Shown here piece by piece: positions 1 through 6,342 of a stretch of 10,327 nt of DNA. The stretch is taken from assembly GCA_002331565.1 (NCBI GenBank), contig DCZC01000209.1, positions 1-10,327 of the forward strand, given 5' to 3'. Below the pieces are notes generated by a model. The model was given only the letters and a program-made list of their open reading frames with translations, was not told the DNA's origin and made no database searches. The stretch's first letter is position 1, and each line of letters opens with the position of its first letter. The DNA comes from Gemmatimonas sp. UBA2094. Lineage in GTDB: Bacteria; Gemmatimonadota; Gemmatimonadetes; Gemmatimonadales; Gemmatimonadaceae. The translations under genes were made by a program, and so were the position numbers.

Positions 1-62
1 AGGGTGGTGCCGGCTACGCCCACTGCGAGGAGCGGCGCGAGCGCCGGGCGGACACCGCGCAT
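1..62 (-). CDS. N-terminus of an exported protein (partial)
   Basis: The minus strand reads ATG at 62 followed by 20 open codons to the window edge: MRGVRPALAPLLAVGVAGTT. This has an Arg-containing n-region and an Ala/Leu/Val hydrophobic core, so it looks like a signal peptide or a first membrane helix. The ATG overlaps the stop of the upstream S51 gene as TGATG, which is typical of translational coupling, so the two genes probably form an operon and may act in the same compartment. Too little is present to name a function. The start is supported by the overlap and the signal-like sequence, not by a Shine-Dalgarno site. Confidence 0.6.
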   Translation of the reverse strand, partial: MRGVRPALAPLLAVGVAGTT

Positions 63-1498
63 CACTGGGCGGGACGGGGCGCCAGCAAACGCTCGCTCAG
101 GCGCTGCGTCATCGCGGCCGCGTCCGCCGTCGGGTCGTTCGTCAGCAACAGAATCACCACGCGCTCCGACGGGAAGCGCACCCACGCGCCGCGCATGCCG
201 TCGTCGGTGCCGTACACCGCATGACGCACCCGGCCGAGCGCGGTGTCCACCGTGAATGCGGCCGGCGGGGTCACCGTGTCGCGCGCGCCCGGACGCACGG
301 GGAAGCGTCCGAGCTCGAACCGGTAGAGATCGTCGACGTTCGCGATCCACCGCGTGCTCACGGTATCGTACTGCGCGCGCTGCATCCCGCCGATGCCCTG
401 CGCGCGCCGCACGGAGGCCGCGGTGAGCCGGCCGCTGCTGTCGGGGGCGAAGGCCGCGCTGAGCACGTTACTCAGCTTGCCGAGGCCGAAGAGTGGGACG
501 GCCGTCTCCGGCGTGAAGCGCGGTTGCACCGGAATGCCGTAAGCGCGATTGAGCAGCACCTTGCCGTCGCGGGCCACCATCACCGCGAGCGGGCCGCGCG
601 TGCCGCTCGCGTAGCGGCCGAAGAGTTCGTCGAGGAACGCGGCATCCAGTCGCGACGCTGACGACGCGCGCGACATCACGCGACGGCTCCCGAGGTCGAA
701 GCGGTCGCCCGGCAGCAGCGTGACGAACGGCCGCCCGGCATCGGTAAGTTCACGGGCATTGTACACGAATCCCTTGCCACGGCCGATCAGTTCGGCGGTA
801 TCACCGCGCACGACCCATGCGGTGCCCTCGTCCTCGGAGATCGCGAGGAGATCCTTGCGCCGGATGGTGAGCGAATCGTGCAGATCGGGAAGCCGCTCGC
901 GCGCGACCACGTGCTGATCCACCGCCGTGTTGCGCAGGTAGCCGAAGCCGGTGAGGTACTGCGGGTGGTTCATGATGCGATTGTCGTTCGACGGCGCGCC
1001 GCGCACGAGATAACTCGCGAGAATGCTCGCGCCGGCCGACGACCCGCCCACCACGCCACCGCGCGCCAGCACGGCCTCGAAGGCGCGTTGGCTCTTCGTG
1101 CCGGCGTAGGAGTTCACGAGCCGGTAGTGCCGCCCACCGCCGAACCACACCCCGCGCGCATTGGCGATCTTCGCCACGAACGTATCGGCGTCGGCGACCG
1201 CCTTGCTGGTGGTGTGGTACACCACCACGTTCTTCGCCCCCGCGGCGCGGAGCCCGCGCCCGACGGTGGAGAGATCGATGCTGTCGCCGCCGGCCGTTGG
1301 CACTTCGACGATCAGCGCGTCGGGGCCCCCGGCGAGTTCGATGAACTTCGCGAAAATCTCCGGCCCCTGCTGGCCGCCGCCGACCACGAGCACGGAGCCC
1401 TTCTCCGGGCCCACGAGGGGGGCCGCCGATGGGCGCGCCGCCGGCGTGGGCTGACGACACGCGAGGAGAAAGAGGGCGAGGAGGGAGGCGTTGCGCAT
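62..1498 (-). CDS. Cyanophycinase-like (S51) lipoprotein fused to a degenerate beta-lactamase-fold domain
   Basis: This is a predicted lipid-anchored serine hydrolase of the S51 family, which includes cyanophycinase and dipeptidase E. With ATG at 1498 the protein is 478 residues. It opens with a lipoprotein signal, MRNASLLALFLLAC, giving lipobox LLAC and lipidated Cys14. The S51 domain covers about residues 33-270. It shows VLVVGGGQQ (36-44), WFGGGRHYRL (118-127), the nucleophile elbow GGSSAGA (151-157, Ser154), DQHVVARER with His196, and the SEDEGTA acidic motif (221-227). All catalytic positions appear intact. Residues about 281-478 resemble a shortened class C beta-lactamase/S12 domain (VARDGKVLLNRAYG, RFTPET, WVRFPSERVVILLLTND). 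The SxxK serine is replaced there (GLGK, 338-341), and no YxN or HxG motif is evident, so this half is probably non-catalytic. An in-frame GTG at 1522 is an alternative start, but a TAGAAT box at 1526-1531 fits the ATG better. The substrate is unknown; true cyanophycin degradation is only one possibility. Confidence 0.85.
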   Translation of the reverse strand: MRNASLLALFLLACRQPTPAARPSAAPLVGPEKGSVLVVGGGQQGPEIFAKFIELAGGPDALIVEVPTAGGDSIDLSTVGRGLRAAGAKNVVVYHTTSKAVADADTFVAKIANARGVWFGGGRHYRLVNSYAGTKSQRAFEAVLARGGVVGGSSAGASILASYLVRGAPSNDNRIMNHPQYLTGFGYLRNTAVDQHVVARERLPDLHDSLTIRRKDLLAISEDEGTAWVVRGDTAELIGRGKGFVYNARELTDAGRPFVTLLPGDRFDLGSRRVMSRASSASRLDAAFLDELFGRYASGTRGPLAVMVARDGKVLLNRAYGIPVQPRFTPETAVPLFGLGKLSNVLSAAFAPDSSGRLTAASVRRAQGIGGMQRAQYDTVSTRWIANVDDLYRFELGRFPVRPGARDTVTPPAAFTVDTALGRVRHAVYGTDDGMRGAWVRFPSERVVILLLTNDPTADAAAMTQRLSERLLAPRPAQ

Positions 1499-1525
1499 GG
1501 GGGCAAAGAGGGTGGGAGACACCGG

Positions 1526-1531
1526 ATTCTA
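1526..1531 (-). promoter_or_regulatory. Candidate -10 box for the S51 lipoprotein gene
   Basis: The minus strand reads TAGAAT, one mismatch from the -10 consensus, 27 bases upstream of the ATG at 1498. Transcription would begin near 1519, leaving a leader of about 20 bases and placing the alternative GTG at 1522 outside the transcript. I see no convincing -35 element, so this is a weak call. Confidence 0.35.
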
Positions 1532-1580
1532 CGTGCCGGGGAGGAATCGCGCTGGCGTGGTTCCATGCACCACTCCGAAC

Positions 1581-1688
1581 CCACAACTCCCGCCTCCCGC
1601 CCCCCACCGGGACCCGCGGGATTCCCGTGCATCGCACTATGCCCGGCGGGAGGCTGGCGATGGGAGTCGGGGGTTGGGAGTCGTGTGG
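1581..1688. repeat. Imperfect palindromic (REP-like) element upstream of the four-helix-bundle gene
   Basis: Several nested inverted repeats sit in this non-coding stretch. CCACAACTCCC (1581-1591) pairs with GGGAGTCGTGTGG (1676-1688), with a two-base bulge. GCCTCCCGCC (1592-1601) pairs perfectly with GGCGGGAGGC (1645-1654). A CCCGCGGG palindrome lies at 1613-1620. The folded form would be a long stem with side loops. The segment is rich in ACTCCC/GGGAGT words and does not look coding. I infer a repeat element; copy number in the genome cannot be judged from one window. Confidence 0.5.
1670..1681 (+). repeat. Left arm of 12-bp inverted repeat flanking the four-helix-bundle gene
   Basis: GGGGTTGGGAGT here is the exact reverse complement of ACTCCCAACCCC at 2163-2174. 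The two arms bracket the plus-strand gene at 1771-2139 at distances of 89 and 23 bases. Confidence 0.55.
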
Positions 1689-1770
1689 AGCTGAAGGTCG
1701 CGCCGTTCAAACGATTTCATCGGCGAGAAAAGGGTGACGCACCGCCACACATCGCGTCTCATCGTGCGTC

Positions 1771-2139
1771 ATGCAAGACTTCCAAAAGCTTCTGGTGTGG
1801 CAAGTCGCACACGATCTCGCGGTACGGGTCATACTCGCGACGAATCAGGCCGAGCGCGGGCATTCGGCGCTCATTGTACAGATGCGGGAGTCAGCCGCGA
1901 GCGTCGCGGCAAACATTGCGGAGGGCACGAGGCGTCCCACGCAGCGGCAGTTCGCCAGCTTCCTCGGCATCGCGCTCGGTTCGCTCTCCGAAACGCACAA
2001 TCATCTTCTGCTCATTCGCGACGCCGGCATTCTTCGCGCCGAACTCGTACAGCCCCTGATGGCGCGAGTGGACCGACTGCGCCCCATGCTGCTCTCCCTT
2101 CGCCGACGAGTCCTCGAGAACCCCGATAAGAAAGGCTGA
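1771..2139 (+). CDS. Four-helix-bundle protein (S23 / 23S rRNA-intervening-sequence protein family)
   Basis: A 122-residue, wholly helical cytoplasmic protein of the family first found inside intervening sequences of 23S rRNA genes (Pfam 23S_rRNA_IVP) and related to the Avd accessory protein of diversity-generating retroelements. Family hallmarks seen here are the opening MQDFQKLLVWQVAHDLA, the helix-2 motif SVAANIAEG (44-52), FASFLGIALGSLSET (61-75) and a basic C-terminal helix LRPMLLSLRRR. Length is normal for the family (about 110-130). Relatives form pentamers with a basic surface and probably bind nucleic acid, but the cellular role of stand-alone copies is unknown. No Shine-Dalgarno site precedes the ATG. 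The gene stands alone between divergent and convergent neighbours and is bracketed by 12-bp inverted repeats, which suggests a mobile or repeat-associated cassette. No rRNA or reverse transcriptase is visible in the window. Confidence 0.88.
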   Translation: MQDFQKLLVWQVAHDLAVRVILATNQAERGHSALIVQMRESAASVAANIAEGTRRPTQRQFASFLGIALGSLSETHNHLLLIRDAGILRAELVQPLMARVDRLRPMLLSLRRRVLENPDKKG

Positions 2140-2162
2140 GCGTAGGTCAGGGAATTACACCA

Positions 2163-2174
2163 ACTCCCAACCCC
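2163..2174 (-). repeat. Right arm of 12-bp inverted repeat flanking the four-helix-bundle gene
   Basis: ACTCCCAACCCC is the perfect reverse complement of the left arm at 1670-1681. It lies 23 bases after the stop codon of the four-helix-bundle gene. Confidence 0.55.
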
Positions 2175-2177
2175 AAA

Positions 2178-2195
2178 CCCCCCCCGCCCCCCCCC
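2178..2195 (+). repeat. Near-homopolymer C tract
   Basis: Eight Cs, one G and nine Cs in a row, between two convergent genes. Such a tract is prone to slippage and to sequencing error. It is outside both coding regions, so it is unlikely to act as a coding phase-variation switch. Confidence 0.7.
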
Positions 2196-2239
2196 AGCCG
2201 CGCGGAGCCCCGCCCGCACAGTCCGCGTCGTTCCCGCCG

Positions 2240-2947
2240 TTACCCCCGCATCGCCGCCATATTCTCGCGCGTCTGCGCCTCCCGCAGCGCCTTCTGCACC
2301 ACCCTCGTCACCGTCACCGCCAATACCACCGCCGCCGTCACGCCCATCCACAGCATCCACGACGGAATCGCGCCGGCGCCCGGTGTCTGCGCCCCCGCCT
2401 GGCCGACGGCCGCGTACGTGGCGATGGTGGGAATCATCCCCAGCATCGCGAGCAGGAAATGCGGAAACCGCACCGACGTCACCCCCATCGCGTAGTTGGT
2501 AAGTACGAACGGGGCGATGCCGGAGAGGCGCAGCAGGAACATCAGCTTGAGCCCCTCTTCACCCACCACGCGATCGACGATCATCAGCGTCTGGTTCTTC
2601 GCGATCTGCGCCGACACCCAGCCGCGCAGTACGGTACGTCCCAGGGTGAACGCGATGGCTGCGCCGATGGTGGAGCCGATGAACACCAGCACTGCCCCCT
2701 TCGCGAGCCCGAACACGGCGCCGCCGGCGATGGTGAGCAGGAACGCGGGCATCATGCACACCGTCGCCACCACGTAGCCCGCCACGTACACGGCGGGGGC
2801 CCACGCGCCCAGCGAGTTCACCCAGTCGGTGAACGCCGGCATGTACGGCGACGCGAGCGTGCTCGCGCCGAGCCCCAATCCGATGGGGATCATCATGCCG
2901 ACCAGTTTCGTGGCGCGGGAGCCGATCTCGCGCAGAGTGAGTGCCAT
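2240..2947 (-). CDS. VTT-domain (TVP38/TMEM64, DedA superfamily) inner-membrane protein
   Basis: A 235-residue polytopic membrane protein of the SNARE-associated/VTT family (YdjX-YdjZ, TMEM64). DedA-superfamily members are linked to lipid translocation and membrane homeostasis; the substrate here is unknown. With ATG at 2947 the N-terminus is MALTLREIGS. Hydrophobic segments lie at about 15-33, 52-72, 73-100, 163-185 and 196-215. The VTT core shows MMPAFLLTIAGGAVFG (65-80), a small-residue helix with GSTIGAAIAFTLGR (91-104), and the re-entrant motif RLSGIAPFVLTNYAMG (140-155). The first proline common in the R-x-x-P-x-x-P form of this motif is Gly143 here. A GTG at 3001 would add 18 charged residues, but the ATG is preferred because an extended -10 box sits directly upstream of it. 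No strong terminator follows the stop codon. Confidence 0.88.
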   Translation of the reverse strand: MALTLREIGSRATKLVGMMIPIGLGLGASTLASPYMPAFTDWVNSLGAWAPAVYVAGYVVATVCMMPAFLLTIAGGAVFGLAKGAVLVFIGSTIGAAIAFTLGRTVLRGWVSAQIAKNQTLMIVDRVVGEEGLKLMFLLRLSGIAPFVLTNYAMGVTSVRFPHFLLAMLGMIPTIATYAAVGQAGAQTPGAGAIPSWMLWMGVTAAVVLAVTVTRVVQKALREAQTRENMAAMRG

Positions 2948-2952
2948 GCCGC

Positions 2953-2961
2953 AATATAGCA
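2953..2961 (-). promoter_or_regulatory. Extended -10 promoter giving a probable leaderless transcript of the VTT gene
   Basis: The minus strand reads TGCTATATT followed by GCGGC and then the ATG at 2947. TG-N-TATATT is a good extended -10 element, which does not need a -35 box. Initiation 6-7 bases downstream would fall on the A of the start codon, so the mRNA would lack a 5' leader. This also argues against the upstream GTG start. Confidence 0.55.
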
Positions 2962-2992
2962 GATCCTGCCCCTTCTCCTCCCGACCGCTCTC

Positions 2993-3133
2993 ATGAGGCA
3001 CCGTTCGCCCCGCATCCCCCGCACCATGCCGCTGCTCGCGGCGGTCGCTCTCGCCCTCGCCGCCGATTCGATCGATCAGGCGAAGGTGATGCTCACGATG
3101 GTGGGTGGGCGCATCGTGTACCGGCGGCGCTGA
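2993..3133 (+). pseudogene. Short remnant: signal peptide joined to an amidohydrolase C-terminal tail
   Basis: A 46-codon plus-strand frame starts with ATG at 2993 (or 3026) and stops at 3131-3133. The first half (TMPLLAAVALALAA) looks like a signal peptide. The second half (DSIDQAKVMLTMVGGRIVYRRR) matches the usual last strand of amidohydrolase-3 (YtcJ-like) enzymes, where a phrase such as K-V-x-x-T-x-V-G-G-K-V-V-Y ends the protein. The whole metal-binding TIM barrel, normally about 500 residues, is missing. The simplest reading is an in-frame internal deletion that left only the two ends. The start lies 46 bases from the divergent VTT start codon. A real small exported protein cannot be excluded. 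Confidence 0.5.
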
Positions 3134-3208
3134 GGGCGGCGGTAGGGCAACGCGTGGTCACGGAGCTCACCGAGGGTGGTGAGTGCACTGAGCACAGCAA
3201 ATCGGATG

Positions 3209-3259
3209 AAAAAAGTGAGGCCATGGAAATCAGCATCGTGCTGTTCTCCATGGCCTCAC
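3209..3259 (-). terminator. Rho-independent terminator of the M14 peptidase gene
   Basis: GTGAGGCCATGGA (3215-3227) and TCCATGGCCTCAC (3247-3259) form a perfect 13-bp stem. Inside it, CAGCA (3231-3235) and TGCTG (3239-3243) extend the hairpin to a three-base loop. On the minus strand the stem is followed by six Ts (3214-3209). It begins 55 bases after the peptidase stop codon. The plus-strand side has no T run, so termination is directional. Confidence 0.9.
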
Positions 3260-3314
3260 CTACCTCGGCGATCTCCGTGTCAGCGCGTTCCCGCCCCGAC
3301 TGGGACCCAAACCG

Positions 3315-6128
3315 TTACTGCATCGACTTCGACGGCCGCTTGAACCCACCGTCGAGCGCGTTGAGGAACAGTTTGTACGTGCCGTGCGCCTGCGAGCGGA
3401 AGAGCACCTCCGGCCCGAACATCCACAGGGTCCCCTGGCCGATGTTCGCCTCGGCCATCGCCACGCCGTCCTTCAGCAGTTCCTGCCCCCACGCCCAGCC
3501 CGAGAGCAGCGGCGTGGCTGTGTCGAAGGTGGCAAGCGCCTTCACGCCCTTGCTCGCGGCATCGGCCCCGAGCTTCATCACCGGGCTGTTGTCGAACATC
3601 ACCGCCGGGCGCGGCGCCATACCGGCGGCGATCGTCGCGCTGGTGTCGAGCTTCACCTCGAGCACCGACCCCGGGATGTAGTACTTCTCGCCCGGATACG
3701 CGCGGCCGTTCGCGTCGGCCATGTAGTTCTCGATGGGGAGTCCCATGGCCTTGCCGAGGCCGATCGACGACCCGATGGCCACGATGCGGCCACCCGCTTC
3801 GACGAACGCCTTGAGCGCCGGCACCGACTTCTCTGCCGACACGCGACCCAGTTCCTTGCGATACTCGGCCGGGATGAGCGTCGTGTCGGGCGATCCACCG
3901 AAGCCGCGGCCGGCGCCCGCTTCGCTGAACATGCCGTCGGTGAACACGAGCACGTCGTACTTCGCCTTCAGGTTGCCCGCATCGATCTCCTGCGGATACA
4001 CCGTGGTGTAGCCGAATTCGAACTTCTCGAGAATGAGACGCGTCCAGCCGCTCGGCATGTTGCCGCCGTAGCGGTCGACGAGGCCGATGCGCAGCGGCTG
4101 CACCGGCTGCGCGCCACTCGGCTTGGCGTTGGCGGCAGCGAAGTTCACGCCGAGATCCTTCGCGGCATCGGCGACGACCTTGTCGGCTGCGCCACCGGCG
4201 GGGATGAACCACGAACCGGCCGGCCACGTGCTGCTGCCGTCCTTGAACTCGGTGGGAATGCGCTGCGCCTTCACCTTCACCTTGGCGAGGCGGTTGGCCA
4301 CGGTGCTGGCATCATTCACGCCGGCGTGGATGAAGTAGCCGGCCTTGCCCTTCGCCACCGTGCCAGCCGGCATCGGCGTGATACCGTTCACCTTCTCGAA
4401 CGAGCCGGTGAGACCGCCGTCGAGTACGCGCTCGAACGCCACGCCCATCTGGAACGCGAGCGTCCAGCCGGCGTTGTCGTACGGCGGAATCGGCGGGCCG
4501 CCGGGATAGCGGAAGTCATTCGGGTGGTCCTGCGGCTCGAACATGTCGAGCACGTGCGACCGGAACGCCTGATCGGTCTTGATGACCCACGAGCCGGCGG
4601 GGAACTGCTTGCCGTTCGCGCTGAAGGGCGCTGTGGCCTTGTGCACGTCGATACCCGAGTACTGCAGCGCGCGGACGAACTTGGTAGCGGTGGGGAAGTC
4701 GTTCTGCGCGGCACTCAGCACGTATGCGCGCGGGTCACGATTCTCCGGCTTCTTGAGCAGCGCCATGTAGCGATCGTTGGTCACGCTGCTCGCCACGTTC
4801 GGCGCCTGGCCACCACCGCGCGGGCCGCCGGCGCGGTTCTCACCGCCCGTCGTGCCGCGGTCCTTGGTGATCTGCGCGATCATTGCGTCGACGCGCTTCG
4901 GTGAGATGGTCCAGTTGTCCTTCGACCCGGCCTTGATCTGATCCTGCCCCATCACCCAGCGATTGAACAGGAACGATTCGCGGTAGCGCGACGCCATGTC
5001 GAGGAACGCGTAGTTCGCGCTCACCGAGTAGTCGATCGACTGACGGAAGTGCCACTCCTGCGGTTCGATCGGCATCGGCAGGCCGGCCGAACGCACCTGA
5101 CGTTCCGGCACGAGCGCCACGCGCATGGGCGTGGGGTTGCCGATGGTTTCAGTGAGGATGCCGATCTGGTTGTGGTAGTAGCCCGTCGTACGGAGACCAC
5201 CGTTCCACCACGTGCTGTAGTTGGAGCCGGCACGGAAGGTGAGGCCGGGCTTGTGCTCGAGCACGAAGCGGTGGTTGAGCGCCGCGCCCACGAGGTCGAG
5301 GCCGGTGATCATGGCCGGATGGAACCAGTAGTTGGCCGGATCGCGGTACGGCGGCGCGGCCATCACCGTACCCGTGGGGCCGGTCTGATGATGGTTGTAC
5401 ATGATCTGTGGATGCCACTCCACGAACAGCTGCTGCGACATGTTGCGCGTTTCGGCCAGCGCGTTCATGTACGAGTCGCGATTGTTGTCGTGACCGGCGT
5501 ACTTCTCGTAGAGGCGCGGAATCGTCGAGGTGGTGCGCTTGAGCTTGTCGCTCTCCTTCATGTACCAGTTGGTGACGAGCTCCATGCCGTCCGGATTGGC
5601 GTGCGTCATGAGGATGACCACGTCGTTCAGGATGCGCAGCGTTTCCTCGTCCGTGCGGCTGGAGAGCTGCCAGAGCGTCTCCATGAGCTGCTGCGCCCCG
5701 AGCACCTCGGTGGCGTGCAGGCCGCCGTCGATCCAGAAGATCACCTTGCCTTCCTTGGCCATCGCGGCCGCGGCGGCGGAGTCCACACCTTCGGCCTTGG
5801 CGAGCTTCGTGGCGATTTCCTTGTAGCGCGCGAGCTTTCTGTGGTTTTCGGGGCTCGTGACGATGGCCATGATCTGCGGCCGTCCTTCTTCGGTGCGGCC
5901 GATCGTGTCGAGCGTCACCCGGTCGCTTTCGTTGGCGACGGTGATGAACCACTGGTGGAGCTTCGTGTAATTGGGCAGCTCGTAGTCGGCGCCGATTTCA
6001 TGCCCGAAGAACTGCTTCGGGGTGGTGCGCTGCTGTGCGCCGAGCGAGAGCGGTGCGGCGGCCAACAGGGCGGCAGCCGACCACGTGCTCAGACGACGCA
6101 GGTGATGCAGCGAAGGCATCGGAGGCAT
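3315..6128 (-). CDS. Secreted M14-family zinc carboxypeptidase with GATase-like C-terminal domain
   Basis: A 937-residue exported metallopeptidase of the M14 (carboxypeptidase A-like) superfamily, expected to remove C-terminal residues from peptides outside the cytoplasm. A signal peptide ends near residue 31 (LSLGA-QQ). The catalytic domain spans about 40-380. Zinc ligands are His138 and Glu141 in DGGLHATE, with the third His in VEWHPQ (His239). The substrate-carboxylate motif is HDNNRD (213-218), and the general base is probably Glu328 in GILTETIG. Residues about 678-928 resemble a class I glutamine-amidotransferase-like sandwich (LRIGLVDRYGG, YDVLVFTDG, FVEAGGRIVAIGSS). The deduced protein contains no cysteine, so that domain cannot be a Cys amidotransferase and is probably structural or carbohydrate-binding. 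Start choice: ATG at 6128 or 6119; neither has a Shine-Dalgarno site. The reading frame stays open to 6494, but that part has no signal and overlaps the opposite gene. It is a single-gene unit closed by the terminator at 3209-3259. Confidence 0.9.
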   Translation of the reverse strand: MPPMPSLHHLRRLSTWSAAALLAAAPLSLGAQQRTTPKQFFGHEIGADYELPNYTKLHQWFITVANESDRVTLDTIGRTEEGRPQIMAIVTSPENHRKLARYKEIATKLAKAEGVDSAAAAAMAKEGKVIFWIDGGLHATEVLGAQQLMETLWQLSSRTDEETLRILNDVVILMTHANPDGMELVTNWYMKESDKLKRTTSTIPRLYEKYAGHDNNRDSYMNALAETRNMSQQLFVEWHPQIMYNHHQTGPTGTVMAAPPYRDPANYWFHPAMITGLDLVGAALNHRFVLEHKPGLTFRAGSNYSTWWNGGLRTTGYYHNQIGILTETIGNPTPMRVALVPERQVRSAGLPMPIEPQEWHFRQSIDYSVSANYAFLDMASRYRESFLFNRWVMGQDQIKAGSKDNWTISPKRVDAMIAQITKDRGTTGGENRAGGPRGGGQAPNVASSVTNDRYMALLKKPENRDPRAYVLSAAQNDFPTATKFVRALQYSGIDVHKATAPFSANGKQFPAGSWVIKTDQAFRSHVLDMFEPQDHPNDFRYPGGPPIPPYDNAGWTLAFQMGVAFERVLDGGLTGSFEKVNGITPMPAGTVAKGKAGYFIHAGVNDASTVANRLAKVKVKAQRIPTEFKDGSSTWPAGSWFIPAGGAADKVVADAAKDLGVNFAAANAKPSGAQPVQPLRIGLVDRYGGNMPSGWTRLILEKFEFGYTTVYPQEIDAGNLKAKYDVLVFTDGMFSEAGAGRGFGGSPDTTLIPAEYRKELGRVSAEKSVPALKAFVEAGGRIVAIGSSIGLGKAMGLPIENYMADANGRAYPGEKYYIPGSVLEVKLDTSATIAAGMAPRPAVMFDNSPVMKLGADAASKGVKALATFDTATPLLSGWAWGQELLKDGVAMAEANIGQGTLWMFGPEVLFRSQAHGTYKLFLNALDGGFKRPSKSMQ

Positions 6129-6178
6129 GCGGGGACGGGTGGAGGGAGGTTCCAGCGGCCCTGCCAAGGGGAGGCGGG

Positions 6179-6213
6179 GTACCGATAAGGTACGAGTGGG
6201 GAGGGGGACTCGT
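6179..6213. promoter_or_regulatory. Paired inverted repeats in the divergent promoter region
   Basis: GTACC-gataa-GGTAC (6179-6193) is followed by ACGAGT-(10 bases)-ACTCGT (6192-6213). The second has two six-base half-sites with centres 16 bases apart, a layout common for dimeric regulators. It sits 51-85 bases upstream of the M14 peptidase start and about 130 bases upstream of the divergent small-protein gene. No regulator is recognisable, so this is only a candidate operator. Confidence 0.35.
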
Positions 6214-6301
6214 TGGCGCGCGGTGACCTGCGGCGCCAGAGTTTCAGCGGTACGGGGCCGATCTGTCAGGGACCTCCGGATCCAACCCCCACCCCGCCCG
6301 G

Positions 6302-6307
6302 TATAAC
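6302..6307 (+). promoter_or_regulatory. Candidate -10 box for the small exported protein gene
   Basis: TATAAC matches five of six consensus bases and lies 35 bases before the ATG at 6343. It is a rare AT-rich word in a very GC-rich intergenic region. No clear -35 hexamer is present at 16-18 bases upstream. The predicted leader is about 29 bases and lacks a Shine-Dalgarno site. Confidence 0.45.
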
Positions 6308-6342
6308 TTCCCGCATTCTCCACCCCAATCCCACCTCCCGAC

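Noticed and set aside
878..2059. Long plus-strand open frame opposite the S51 gene
   Set aside because: It is an antisense shadow in GC-rich DNA. It has Arg/Ala/His-rich low-complexity composition, no domain, and overlaps the S51 gene and the four-helix gene in another frame.
1771..2139. Four-helix gene as an intervening sequence within a 23S rRNA gene
   Set aside because: No rRNA sequence is present on either side; the neighbours are protein-coding genes.
1771..2139. Four-helix gene as the Avd protein of a diversity-generating retroelement
   Set aside because: No reverse transcriptase, template repeat or variable repeat can be seen within the window.
3384..4904. 506-codon plus-strand open frame opposite the M14 gene
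   Set aside because: The composition is Arg/His/Ala-biased with no recognisable motif. The minus strand carries a clear zinc peptidase across the same bases.
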